Assembly: GCF_024166365.1 (NCBI RefSeq)
Contig: NC_064831.1
Span: forward strand, 31,796,768 to 31,860,767
DNA: 64,000 nt
Direction: 5' to 3'
Source: Elephas maximus indicus
Lineage: Eukaryota; Chordata; Mammalia; Proboscidea; Elephantidae
The notes below the pieces were generated by a model that made no database searches, was not told the DNA's origin, and saw only the letters and a list, made by a program, of their open reading frames with translations. The position numbers and the translations under genes are program-made. Numbering within the stretch: position 1 is the first letter of the stretch; every line of letters begins with the position of its first letter. Below are positions 9,301-20,237 of the stretch, one piece after another.

Positions 9301-11140
9301 AAGCACTAGTACATATAAGACTTAAATATCTCAAACAGGAGGATGGGACGAGTTGAGGGACAATCAGAAAACAGAACAAGGCAGCTGTCATGGTATTTCA
9401 GTTCCAAAGAGATAAGCGTTTCCAGAGATAATGAACAAATTTGCAGTTTAATTTCCCTCCATGACTTCTCTAAAGCAGAGCCTTAAGCAAAGCAGCAATG
9501 ATGAGACCTTCAGGGCTTTACCTGGAAAGTGAGGGACGTTCCCTCTGCATTTCCTCATCAAGCTGCCTGAATGCTGTCAGGCATCTTCTGGGTCATAAAT
9601 CGCACACAGGCATGGTGAGCACTAAATCAATAGAGCTGCTAATTTTTGGAAAAGTGGGAAGGTGCTTATGTAACCCTGCTGAGGAAAGGGAAGGCCGTTG
9701 GCAGCTTGCCTTGTTTACCCTGAATCGGATTCACGCTTGGAGGCCTCTCGGCTCCCTGGAAGCCCTCTTGATCAGATGGCACCAGGGAAAATGCTGACAT
9801 CTGCAGTCCTTGGACACCTGATTTCCCTCTATTATCTTGTTCCAGCCATAGTTCATTTTGCAACTGAAACTGACTGAGGAGAGCCTTTTGCAGTGTTGCA
9901 CATTGTACTGCTGCTAATATTTTCTCTTCTGTAGGAGTAAGAAGAGGTAGGGGCTGGAAAGGAAAGAACATCTGTCATCTGGGACACTTTCCCTCCCAAA
10001 TGTGAGCATCATACTTCTTCAGAGGAAGAAAGCATTTTTGGTGTCTACTTTGTAGGAGCCAGAGGTTTTCAATTCCTAACCCTTATCACGCCCATGATAC
10101 GATCTTAAAGCAAAGAATATCTAAATAGTAACAGCCTGCTCTTCAGTCCTCTAAGCTTCTCTGTCTCAGCTGTGTATTATCTACAGCCAAAGCCCACTGA
10201 ATGCTCTGAGCTTTCTTCATCTGAAAAGTGGGGTGAAAGCTTTTTTTCTTTTTCCTTTTCAACAGATCCAAGAAGGGGAGAGTCGTCACTGGCGGCTTAA
10301 TACTCTAGATCCATGGTCTGTTGTGTCAGTCTAGCAAATCTCAACAGGGCTAGGTATCAAAACTGCCCTCCATGGAGCAGGGAGAGTTAAGTGGGAGAGA
10401 AAGAAAAAGACATGACGTAAATGATCAAAGCAATAAAACTCACTGCTCAGTTAGTCACTGGGAGAGGCAGGAGGTGGATGGAAGTGGTGGTTGAGGAAAA
10501 GTGAATATTAGCTCTGCAGGGATCCTATTCGTTTCACAGTGTCACCCTAACCTGCTTGGCTCTGCTGCAGAATTCGGGCTGATTGTTAATTTTATAGGAG
10601 GTCCACCTACCTCACCCCCACTCTTTTCCCGATAATTTAAAACATTAGGCAGTTACACGAAGGATATCCATCATCTTATGCAAATCAGGCCTCCCTGTTT
10701 TGGCAGCTGCAGGAGCAAATAGCGTTGCACCAACTCCAACTCTTGCTGGTAATCTGAGTTTCTTTCATTTTTTCCAGATACCATTTTAGGCTACACAAAA
10801 AGCAAACATCCTTCAAAATCCATTTGGCAACAGCTAGAAACCTATGTCAGCATATGTCTTCGTGGACTTAACGTGCTATAAGCAAGTCTTGATATTAGGC
10901 ATTTCTGACAGTCGCTTCTGGCCTGACCCTGGAGAATGTTCCAGGAAATTCAAAACTAGGACAAAATTAGATGTGCCCCAGAAAATCTGGTCTGTCATCA
11001 AGAAAGAGCAATTTATATCTGGCGGAACTTGTGTATGCTAATAACCACTTTTGAATTTTTTCCAGTCTGGTCTAAATTAGCCCCAGTATTTCTAAGTTCT
11101 AGCTAGCTAATGAGAATAATTATTTCTAGATTTCAATTAA
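9301..11140. other. repeat-poor single-copy stretch
   Basis: No transposon recognised apart from scattered short A/T runs. It contains one candidate exon on the minus strand (listed next). An octamer ATGCAAAT lies at 10678-10685 in an A/T-rich, repeat-free context. Confidence 0.5.
9818..9953 (-). CDS. candidate internal exon, unknown protein
   Basis: On the minus strand a pyrimidine tract (GTTCTTTCCTTTCCAG, with TGAC branch-like sequence about 20 bp upstream) precedes 136 open bases ending at an AAATCAG/GTGTCC junction. The reading frame gives a protein-like segment beginning PLPLLTPTEEKILAAVQC and going on to 'LLSQFQLQNELWLEQD'. It is rich in Gln, Leu and Glu, with low complexity absent. 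I do not recognise the family. The donor lacks the usual G at +5, and the frame stays open past both junctions (9666-9971), so chance is possible. Confidence 0.28.
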
Positions 11141-11260
11141 ATTGAATTTTAAAAGTATTTTATTTGTATTTTCTATTATAAAAATAAAATAACCACATTA
11201 TAGAAAATATGAAAAATATATGGGAAAAAACTCCCATAATCCCTTGGCCTAACAAGACTG
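11141..11260 (-). repeat. probable L1 3' UTR fragment
   Basis: A/T-rich block ending in ACTCCCATAATCCC resembles the L1 3' region also seen at 30520-30850. Confidence 0.35.
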
Positions 11261-11460
11261 CTGCATTGATCTTGGTGTGACTGAATAATATTGAAGGAGC
11301 AGCTACCAGGGGAGAAGCGGCATGGCGAAGCAAATAACCATGGCATTCACAACAGCGTAAAGCAGTGGTTTGTAGTCTGTGTGGGAGAGCCCTACATGTG
11401 CATATAATCAGATAACAGAATGGGACCATGCATGATACAGTCCAAAATGATACAGGCTTT

Positions 11461-11624
11461 AAAAAAAAAAAAAAACCCATTGCCATCCAGTCAATTCCGA
11501 CTTATAGCGACCCTATAGGACAGAGCAGAACTGCCACATATGGTTTCCAAGGAGCTGCTGGTGGATGAACTGCTGACATTTTGGTTAGCAGCCAAGGTCT
11601 TAATCACTGCACCACCCAGATTTT
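11461..11624 (-). mobile_element. AfroSINE
   Basis: A-run, then CCCATTGCCATCCAGTCAAT, GCGACCCTATAGGACAGAG, and the tRNA-derived head ending in CACTGCACCACCCAG. About 160 bp, moderately diverged. Confidence 0.92.
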
Positions 11625-11855
11625 AGAGGGAAGGAATAAATAAGCCTTAAGAGTCAGGAGAACTCCACAAAAAAAAAAAAAAAGTGGGAAATGAGTAATA
11701 CCTTAAAGGATGGAAAGGATGGGGAGGGCAGGTGGTGGGAACAGAACTAGGAAGTGAATCTAACATGCTTGTAAGGAATAAAGAAGCTATTTTGACAGAA
11801 GAATTTAAATGGGGGGAAGTCACATATAAGATTTGATAAGAAGTATAAATACTCT
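11625..11855. other. unassigned, A-run and purine-rich
   Basis: Contains a 15-base A-run (about 11669-11683) and GGAAAGGATGGGGAGGGCAGG. Nothing else recognised. Confidence 0.4.
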
Positions 11856-12054
11856 GGGGTCCCTGGTGGTGCAAACAGTTAATGTTCTAGGCTGATTACA
11901 AAGTTTGAAGGTTTGAGCCTACCCAGGGGTGCCTCGGAAGAAAGCCCTGGAGATCTACTTCTGAAAAACCAGCCACTGAAAACCCCATGGAGCACAGTTC
12001 TACTCTGACACACATAGGTCGCAATGAGTAGGAATCGACTCTGTGACAACTGGT
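11856..12054 (+). mobile_element. AfroSINE, long-body type
   Basis: Starts GGGGTCCCTGGTGGTGCAAA. The body has GGAAGAAAGCCCTGGAGATC and CCATGGAGCACAGTTCTACT, and it ends GGAATCGACTCTGTGACAACT. This body type (CTACTTCTGAAAAACCAGCC) differs from the short AfroSINEs and is closer to the tRNA-Gly SINEs. Confidence 0.92.
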
Positions 12055-12119
12055 TAGTCGGGAATCCTCTTAGTATACCAGAAAAGTACTTGAGGAGGAA
12101 CTATGTTATCTTATTCACC

Positions 12120-12245
12120 AACACAGTGTCTGTTGGCATTTAATAAATTGTTGTCTTTCTTTTATTCACTGATATGTGTCTAGTAACTGACACACTGCCT
12201 GGAACAAAGGAGATATTCAATAAAAATCTGGGGGCTGAATAAATC
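12120..12245 (+). repeat. L2 3' end fragment
   Basis: CACACTGCCTGGAACAAAGG followed by ATATTCAATAAAAATCTG is a decayed L2/MIR terminal block. Confidence 0.5.
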
Positions 12246-12690
12246 AACTAAAGGGTGGGGTCAGATTATAGAAGGTCTTTCAAGTTAGTACGAGGAGTTT
12301 CAAATTCAAAGATAATGAAGGACTCCCTATTGCGCTTTTTGATTTGGGGTTCGGGGAGGGACAGAATGACAGTAGTGGTTTAGGAAGCTGAAGGTGCATG
12401 GAGGGAGGGAGAGCTGTTGGTGTATCATAATTGAGAAAAGGATGTGATGAGAGGCTAGAGGAAAGCAGCGGCAGGAGAAACCTAAAGGAATGAAGAGAGG
12501 TGAAGGAGGAGAAAGCCTGAAGAATAATTGGTTACTGGGGAGTGGGGTGGGGTGTGGGTAGGTGGGGAGTGGTCTTGGAGAAGGCAGAGTCGAAGCTCTC
12601 TTAAAAGCCTTGAATTTGGAAATCTGGAGGTGTCAGTGAGGGAAACTGGACAGTCAAAAGATGGGTTCTCTTGGAGGAAAAAGAATTTAA
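12246..12690 (-). repeat. LINE L2 fragment
   Basis: Reverse-complement L2 sequence with tracts such as GGTTACTGGGGAGTGGGG and a purine-rich character. Heavily decayed. Confidence 0.4.
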
Positions 12691-12769
12691 TTTAATGAGT
12701 TTGGACTGACATTAGGACATTGAGACCAAAATGCTGGGTCATGGGATGGTGGCAACTCAGTTGGTTCTA

Positions 12770-13020
12770 GTGGTGCTCTTTTTTTTTTTTTAAATTGTGG
12801 CAAATATGTATGCAATCCCTGGATACTGAAGCTCTAGTGAGCTTCTTCGTTGGTCAAAGACATTGATTCGCAGGAGGGTAATGTGTCTTTGGGACACAGA
12901 AACTCTGCATTGCCCTATGCATTTCTTCTTTATGCTTGTCCTGATTTGTATCCTTCATAATAAAACTGAAGTCATAAGTATAGTGCTTTCCTGAGTTCTG
13001 TGAGTCATCCTAGTGAATTA
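12770..13020 (+). repeat. ERV LTR fragment, copy A of a direct duplication
   Basis: Shares GGAGGGTAATGTGTCTTTGG, GTATCCTTCATAATAAAACTG (an AATAAA signal) and GAATTATTGAACCTAAGGG with copy B. It resembles the 3' half of an ERV LTR that ends in such blocks. Subfamily not assigned. Confidence 0.6.
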
Positions 13021-13119
13021 TTGAACCTAAGGGTTAAGTAGGGGGTGACTCTGGTAGAAATATCCACCATGTGATATCAACCCAACCTCCAGGAAAGGGA
13101 AGGGGGCTGAAAATTGAGT

Positions 13120-13620
13120 TTAACCTGTGGACAATGATTCTGTCAGTCACTGGGTAATGAAACCCAGTAAAAACTCTGGACGCTGAAACTCAGGTGATCT
13201 TACTGGTTGTTGAAAGACACTGATGCACAGGAGGGTAATGTGTCTTTGGGACACAGAAACTCCACACTAGAGATCCTCCCAAACCTTGCTCTATGCATTT
13301 CTTCTTTATGCTGGTCTTGATTTGTATCCTTCATAATAAAACTGTAATAATAAGCATAGAGCTTTCCTGAGTTCTGTCAGTCGTTCTAGTGAATTATTGA
13401 ACCTAAGGGGGTACTGAGAACCCCCAAATTTGTAGCTAGGAGGTGAGAACTAAGGATGCCCTGGGAACCCCTGAACTTGTGCCTGATGTCTGAAGTCAGG
13501 GCAGACTTCAAGTTTGGAGGACTGTGCCCTTAAATTTGTGAGATCTACCCTGGCTCCAGGTGGTTAGGGTCAGAAGAAAAGGAACTGCATTTGTAGTTGT
13601 TGTCAAAAATACTTAAGAGT
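13120..13620 (+). repeat. ERV LTR, copy B of a direct duplication
   Basis: A longer copy that continues past the shared part into CCCTGGGAACCCCTGAACTT, TCTGAAGTCAGGGCAGACTT and GTGGTTAGGGTCAGAA, all typical LTR 3' blocks. Copies A and B lie about 370 bp apart in the same direction. Confidence 0.6.
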
Positions 13621-14654
13621 TGGTGCTGGGGAAAACACAGAAATCTTATCAGGTAAAATTTTGGGTGATGACATCTTCCACAGGAGAAGAGTATTCTCTT
13701 GGGTTAAGAAAGGAAGGCAGATATGTTCAAGTCCTGCATCAGGTCAAAGAAATGAGGACTGAGAAAGAGTGACTGGTGACTTCTCAGAGTGTATTTGTAA
13801 TTGAACAATGGGGATAAAGACCACACTACAGGGATTAAAGAAAGAGTAGCTGATGAAGAAATAGAAAAGCACACACTCATTTGGGAAGTTTCTCACTGAA
13901 AGGAAGTTCCTTGACCAGGCAAAGTTCCTTGAGTCAGAGGAAATGCATGCATCTTTAGAAGATGTAGCAGAGATAGTGGGTGTTCACCAAACAGCCCTTA
14001 TGCTCTTCCACATTTTCCAGCCCTCTTTGCAAATAAAAAAAAAAAGATTGGGGCAAATGATTATTTCAGGCTAGTGAACTCTGAGCAGAAATGCCGTGTG
14101 TAACTTCCAGAGGAGGCTATTAAGAACCCATGTGCCTCTGCTCCACCACCTTCTTTCTGTGACTTGGTGACCCTGGAAGCCACATGTTCCAGATAGCATA
14201 GCTTCAAAATGGAGGAGGACTGCCCAACCCTTATTGGACTTTGTAAAAGTGAGAAACAAGTGTTAGTTGTATTAGACACTGAAACTTTGGGTATTACCTG
14301 AAATCTAGGAGAGAACGAGACAAGGTGAGATCAGGAGAGGGAAGTGCTAAGCCTGGGAGGAATGTTTATTAGGATTCAGAGAAGAATGAGAATTAGAAAG
14401 GAGAACAATTCTTCACCTGCAAGTGGGAGAAATGCTGAGAGGACAGGGGTAAAGGCTGAGGCAGCTCACATGGGATGGCTCCATCTGCTTAGAAAGAAGG
14501 TGAGACGTTAACTCCTGAGCACACTGGGTGGGGAGTGGGGTTGAGGCTGAAGGAGATACTGGAAGGCCTGAAACAATTGCCATTAGGCATGTGCTAACTA
14601 GGGAATCAGTGAAGGATTATCAAAGGGCTTGCTTACCTGCGGCCCAGCTGAAGT
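13621..14654. other. unassigned stretch
   Basis: Purine-rich on the plus strand, with a short A-run at about 14034-14045. No gene and no clear repeat recognised. Confidence 0.4.
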
Positions 14655-14990
14655 TGGATTTCTCCTGAAGAAAGCTATAAAGAGTTGGAAAATGTCCAGA
14701 GGAGAGGAACTAAAATGATCAAAGAAATGTGATTTTTGTGTGAGGAGAAAGTAAAATGATTGGAATTCTTCAGCCTGGAAGCACAAAGGCAGAGTGAGAT
14801 GTGATCAAAGGGTTTATGTTACGAAAGGGACATAAGGAGCCAAAGAGTAAGTCCACCTCACCACAGCTTGCAAAATTATACAAAGGAGCATGTCCTGAGA
14901 CTTGAAAGAGGTAGTTTTAAGAAAAATAACCAAAACACTACTTTCTGTAGTAGGTTCATTATGGGCATAAGGTATGGTGTAAATATAAAT
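14655..14990 (+). repeat. CR1/L3-type LINE fragment, end of RT frame
   Basis: Contains GTCCAGAGGAGAGGAACTAA and AATGATCAAAGAAATG, then TTCAGCCTGGAAGCACAAAG. These correspond to the conserved C-terminal part of the CR1/L3 ORF2 ('RVQRRATKM...' region of the family). Stops are frequent. Confidence 0.55.
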
Positions 14991-15136
14991 CTAGCGGAAA
15001 ACTGACTTCTGAGATTGGATTCCCCAAAAATTGTACAGATGTTAAGTATAAATAGATTAAACAAGGGGTTTGCATGAGGCAGAGTGGGAAAAAATGTGGT
15101 TTAAAGACACAGAGACCTGGTTTTGAACTCCCCATA

Positions 15137-15222
15137 CTGGCTGTGTTCCTCATTCATTCAGCAAGTATTGAGTAAACACCTATTATATGCCAGCCACTGA
15201 GCTACATCATGGGGTGCTAGTG
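15137..15222 (-). repeat. L2 3' end, left part, split by an RTE insertion
   Basis: CATTCATTCAGCAAGTATTG then CACCTATTATATGCCAGCCA is the reverse complement of an L2 3' end. The right part resumes at 15590. Confidence 0.7.
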
Positions 15223-15590
15223 GCACTGGCCAAGAATATTGAATACCCTGTGGACTGCTGAATGAATCAACAAGTCAGTCTTAGGAAAAATATAACCAGA
15301 AGGCTCCTTAGAAGCGAAGATGGTGAGACTTGGCTCGCTTACTTTGGACATGTCATCAGGAAAGACCAATTTCTAGAAAAGGACATCCTGTTTGGTAAAG
15401 TAGAGGGTCAGCAAAAAGCGAAATCCGCAATGACATGGATCGACACAATAGCCAAAACAATGGACTCAAACATACCAATGATTATGAAGCTGGTACAGTA
15501 TCAGGCAGCTTTTTGTCCCATTATAAATAAGGTCACCATGGGTCCAAGCCAACTTCCCAGCAACTAATGACAACAAGTAACAAACAAGAC
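15223..15590 (+). mobile_element. RTE LINE, 5'-truncated
   Basis: Last part of the RTE reverse-transcriptase frame plus 3' UTR. An open frame at 15262-15567 includes 'LAYFGHVIRKDQFLEKDILFG', typical of the RTE C-terminus. The end (GGTCACCATGGGTCCAAGCC, then ACAACAAGTAACAA) is the RTE tail. It lies inside an L2 copy. Confidence 0.9.
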
Positions 15591-15880
15591 ATGGTCCCTG
15601 CTCTCATGGAGTTTACAGTCTAGTGGATATTAAATGCATGATTGCACAAATAACCATGTAAATTACAACTCTGACAAGTGCTACCAAAGGCAAGTGCATG
15701 GCGCTGTGAGAGCACCCAGAGAAACTAGCCTGATCTGGGCTGGGCGAAGGAAGGCTTCCTTCAAAGAGTGATGTTTAAACTGAAATTTACAACATCAATG
15801 AGACTTGGCAAGTGAAGAAGGAGTGAGGAGGGACCCTAGCAGAGAACAAGGCAGAGGTAAAGGCCCTGAGGCTAACATGT
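15591..15880 (-). repeat. L2 3' end, right part
   Basis: Resumes with GGTCCCTGCTCTCATGGAGTT and CAGTCTAGTGGATATTAAAT and runs to CAAGGCAGAGGTAAAGGCCC. Continuous with the L2 piece left of the RTE. Confidence 0.7.
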
Positions 15881-15917
15881 TCCTTACCCTCCCTCAGCTT
15901 TAGTTTCCCAACCTAGA

Positions 15918-16478
15918 GTCAATGTTGGCAAGTCTCAGATTTGTAGGTCAAGTGGCAAGCTGGGGACCTCTGCTGGCTCCTGGGATTGCGGGGCCTGACA
16001 AATCCAAAATCTCTGTCAGGTGGCAGGCTGGGGACCTCTGCAGGCTTATGTCCCAGGAACTGGAGATCAGGCAATGAGAGAAGTGCAGGGTCTAGAAAGA
16101 GAGTGAGCTTTGCCAGGACATTCATTTATATTCTGGATGCAGGCCACACCCCCAAGGAAACGCCCCCTTCAACGATTGGCTGATCACATTAGATCATGTC
16201 ACGGAAGGTACTTACGTTATATCACATTACGGAAGATGCAGTCCAGCATCTGCCAAACCACCGAGAATCATAGCCTAGCCAAGTTGACACATAGCATTAA
16301 CCATCACAGTGCATCCCGTGTCAACTTGGCACCTGTACACATCTCCTTAAACCATACATAATCTCCAGATAAAGACAATTGTAAAGGCATACTTGCAACT
16401 AACATAATACAACTAATATGTGTACAACCAAAAATGTACTAATCCCTATACACCTTGTATTTTATAGTAAGTAATGGG
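15918..16478 (-). mobile_element. ERV-L LTR with adjoining internal sequence, truncated
   Basis: 15918-16308 matches the provirus LTR from its middle to AACCATCACA. 16309-16478 matches the proviral sequence next to the 3' LTR (compare 1809-1975). This is a fragment of a second insertion, truncated at both ends. An internal duplication of GCTGGGGACCTCTGC occurs at 15959 and 16028. Confidence 0.85.
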
Positions 16479-16590
16479 ACATTTTTTTTTTTTAATGGGA
16501 CAAGGGAGGGGAAAAAATTCAAAGAAATTGCTATATATATGTGTATATGTATACATATAACAATATCTTTGTTTTATATATATGTGTATA

Positions 16591-16750
16591 ACCAGTACCC
16601 AGTGCTGTCGAGTCGATTCCGACTCATAGCGACCCTCTAGGACAGAGTAGAACCGCCCCATAGAGTTTCCAAGGAGCGCCTGGCGGATTCGAACTGCCGA
16701 CCCTTTGGTTCGCAGCTGTAGCACTTAACCACTACACCACCAGGGTTTCC
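16591..16750 (-). mobile_element. AfroSINE, young, perfect 12-bp target duplication
   Basis: CAGTGCTGTCGAGTCGATTC, GAACTGCCGACCCTTTGG and a final CACCAGGGTTTCC. Bases 16579-16590 and 16751-16762 both read TATATGTGTATA. The perfect duplication and low divergence indicate a recent insertion into an A/T microsatellite. Confidence 0.95.
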
Positions 16751-16762
16751 TATATGTGTATA

Positions 16763-17061
16763 CACACACACCCAAACGTATAACAAAACGAGGAAGAAAT
16801 GCAGATCCCCTTTTCCAGGCATCCCCCAGCAGCTGTGAAGGTTGCCTGTTAACAGCTCACAGCTACCCCCTTTTCTGGAGATTTTTTCTCCCACTAACAG
16901 TGCCATGTCCCCTGGAAATGACTAGGAGGTTATGGTATCCCCATCTCACTCACACTCCAGGCAGGGTGGGGAGGGGTAGGTACGGCCCACGGCCAAGGAC
17001 TGACCAGTTAATGCAGAATGTCTCTGTTTCCTTGTCTAGCCGTAACTTAAAAACCACAAGA
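16763..17061. other. unassigned stretch
   Basis: Begins with a CA run (about 16763-16772). No gene seen. Confidence 0.4.
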
Positions 17062-17398
17062 GGGTGGCTTTAAAAATCAATACTTTATTTTCTTACAGTT
17101 TTGGAGACTACAAATCCAAATCAGGGTGGCGGCCATGTTGATTCCTTCCCTGTTGGTAGCCCTGGGTGTTCCTTGGTTCCTTGGGATGCTCACATGGCAT
17201 CCCCAGTTTGTGCCTGCATCTGTGTCTGATCTGCTTTTTTATCACTCAGAAGTGATTAGGTTTGGGACACACCCAACCCTGATAAGGCCTCATTAAAACA
17301 AACAAACAAAAAAACCCTATTCCCGAATAGGATGGCATCCACAGGTATAGGGGTTAGGATTCCAACACATATTTTGGGGGACCTAATTCTTTTTTTTA
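17062..17398 (-). mobile_element. MaLR/MLT1-like LTR, 5' part missing
   Basis: TTTTCTTACAGTTTTGGAGA, then blocks with TGTTCCTTGGTTCC, then GGTATAGGGGTTAGGATTCC are the reverse complement of an MLT1-type LTR. A (CAAA)n insertion lies around 17295-17318. Confidence 0.75.
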
Positions 17399-17489
17399 TA
17401 TATAATTCAATCTAGGGCACAGGGGTACAGAAGATCAGCCCCTTCTGTCATGCTGTGGTGTCATTCTCACTCCAGGGCACATGTGGGAT

Positions 17490-17738
17490 CAGGCTGAGTC
17501 CAGACTTCATCTGACACCACATCTTTGCTTGACTTCTTCTGCTCTATCCTGTGGCTCACTTCCTCACAGGTTTTCCTCCTGAGAGCACTCCCTCGAAAAT
17601 CACTTGCATAAAATCCCCATCTCAGGCTCTGCTTTTGGGAATGCAGCCTAGGACAGTTACCTTTAATGAGATAATGGGTTTAAAGGACTTGAACCATACA
17701 TTGATAGCCTTACAGAGGAGAACACTGGACTGGGAGTC
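17490..17738 (+). repeat. LTR-like fragment
   Basis: AAAATCACTTGCATAAAATC and TCAGGCTCTGCTTTTGGGAA, then CCTAGGACAG, resemble the end of an old LTR. Family not assigned. Confidence 0.4.
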
Positions 17739-17900
17739 TGTTACGGACTGAATTGTGTCCTCAAGGGAGGTATGTTGAAGTCCTGACCCCTGTAGGGTGA
17801 ATGTAACCTTGTTTGGGGAAATAGGAGTTTTCTTTGCAGATGTTATCAGTTAATAAAGTCGCACTGGAGTACTCAGCTCGAGCTTTGAATAAGAGGGCAG
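17739..17900 (+). mobile_element. MaLR/MLT1-like LTR, 3'-truncated
   Basis: Starts TGTTACGGACTGAATTGTGT and carries TGTTGAAGTCCTGACCCC and TTTGCAGATGTTATCAG, the 5' third of an MLT1-type LTR. Confidence 0.75.
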
Positions 17901-19118
17901 GGTAACCTTGTGAGTAACTGTCTGCTCCTGAAATGCTATAGGAAGAATAAAGGATGCTTCGGCATTTGTGCGATAGCCTCTGGATTTTTCTTTTCTTGCC
18001 TCCGAGTGCACAGAAACAGGACCTTCATTTCTTGAGAGTTAATTTCCTTCAGCAGCTTATTCTCCATCTGAAGTCACAATCCTCTTCGGGGAAGCAATTG
18101 GTTATTGTGTAAAGGATTTTGGAGTTACGTACTAAGGATTATGACTTTATTTGGTGAGTAAGAAACACCAAAGACCCAGTTTTGATGAAAATGCTTCTAG
18201 TGGAGACAAGTAAGAGAAGTAGCAATACAATCTGTGACGTTGTCGGGCTGGAAAAATCGTTAATGAGAATTTTATCGAAATGTGGCACATCATTTTGTCT
18301 ATTGAGCACTGAAATATGTTTCTGCCCTGTCTACTGGAACACCCTGGTTATAATTGAGCTTTACTGGTTTTATGAAGCTCTTTATTCCCATTATTTTTAT
18401 CATTTCATCCTTGCCATAAATATAATACCTGCCCTGGAGTTGCAGAAAAGATCAAATGAGGAAATACGCTTTGCCAGAAAACACTACATATCTGCAGGGA
18501 GGTCTTAAAAAGCAACACTTTCTCATCTCAAAACAGAAAGCCCACAGCTCGAGTTGGCTCCACGTTCCAGCATCTTGACATGGGTCTACGTGAGTGCTCT
18601 TTTATTTTCATTAACAGGTATGCAGACCTGACTGAAATAACACTCATGGAATATTCGCTTGCAAAATTTAACCCAGGATGCAAAGAGGTGGGGACTCTGC
18701 AGATTTCATAACGTTGATCATTCTGTGTCTCTAACTACTGTTTCATTTTTGATGTAAGTTGTATATTTGCGACCAAAACTCGTTGGCCTGAAATTCAGAA
18801 TATTAACTTCCACCTTGCACAACTTTTCAGAATTTGTACTTGGGCCTTACTAGAGAGGCAGTCTTTATTGGTGGAAGATTGGGACATTCTCCCATTTGGT
18901 TCTCTGAGTTCATGCACTCCACCAAGAAGTGCATTATCATTCCAAAGAAAGCTTTCTTCTTATGGCTCACCATGGTTCCCAGCCAAAAGTCATTCTGATG
19001 ATCCTCCTTATTTTGGTTTGGAAATAAACTGCAAGGAAAAGAACTCCCGCTCTGCCCAGAAACTGAGTGGCTCCACCAGACCAGAAAAAACTGTACAAAG
19101 AATAACAGGAGATGGGCC
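17901..19118. other. repeat-poor single-copy stretch
   Basis: No transposon or gene recognised. Plus-strand frames of 108 and 87 codons (18182-18508, 18868-19131) show no family resemblance, and the second runs into an LTR. Confidence 0.45.
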
Positions 19119-19497
19119 CATTAAGGACTGAATTTTGTCACCCAAAAATATGTGTTGTAAATCCTAACCCCTATATCTGTGGTTATAATCATGAGATAGG
19201 GTTAATGTAGGGCGTGTCTTACATCAATCTCTTTCGAGATATAAAAGAGGTTAAACAAAGGAGAGAAGCAGAGATGAGGAGAGAGAGATGCCAAGCCACA
19301 TGAATATCGCCCAGGAGCAGAAGCTCAGAAGAGAGAAGGACCTTCCTCCAGAGCCGACAGAGAGAGAAAGGCTTCCCTTAGAGCTGGCACCCTGATATCA
19401 AACTTCTAGCCTTCTAACTGTGAGAAAATTAATTTCTATTTGTTAAAGCCACCCACTTGTGGTATTTCTGTTACAGCAGCACTAGAAAACTAAGACA
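19119..19497 (+). mobile_element. MaLR-type LTR
   Basis: About 380 bp from TTAAGGACTGAATTTTGTCA to AGAAAACTAAGACA. It has AAGGACCTTCCTCCAGAG, GACAGAGAGAGAAAG and CACTTGTGGTATTTCTGTTA, all shared with the LTR at 28085-28603, so both belong to one subfamily. Confidence 0.8.
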
Positions 19498-20237
19498 GAC
19501 CCTGAAGGACATGCCACTTCCACTGAGGCCTCTGCTGCAGAAAACGTAATCATATTTTCATGAGGTAACAGGTGGACTATTGTTCTAGTAAAAAGGTTTA
19601 TATTTCATCTGCGTTAAAGTGAATTTTCAAGCATTTTGAGCTCTTATTAATTCCCCTGTATCATTTTTCAAAGTCAATAGCACATGGCCATTTATCCAAA
19701 ATGCCGTGTACAATGCTCTAATGGTTGTATTTTTCCTGCTCAGTGACAAGTGAAGCTCTGAATGGTGACTCCAGGGTACCACAGGATCCTGAAGTGCCTA
19801 TAGGATCATCAAGGGTTAAGTAATGCTCACTACAGGCTTCGGGTTAAGTCTATGTGATTTTGTTATAATTCATTGCAAAACTGATAACCTTTGTTGATAT
19901 GTAGGTAACTCCAGGTAAGATAAAATATTAACTAACAATCATATTATCCCAATGTCAAATGAAACAAAAATAACTGGTATTTTTTGGAAATAGAAGCTAG
20001 GAGAGCAACTTTTCAAACAAATCACCAAAGAACTCAAAATTGTAATTTTTAGTCAATTTATTCATGATGAAGTTGCAGCCCTACTGGTATTCTTGGAGGC
20101 TGCACAGACAGGCTATTCTGAGAACAAAGTGGTCATCAGAGGGCAGTGAAGGCGTCACTTGCCCAAAGGGAGAGAAACAAAAGGGGGCTCAGGTCACAGC
20201 TCTGATCAAAAAGCTTCAGGGAGGTTCATTTTCACGG
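19498..20237. other. unassigned stretch
   Basis: A/T-rich, no gene or clear repeat. Confidence 0.4.
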
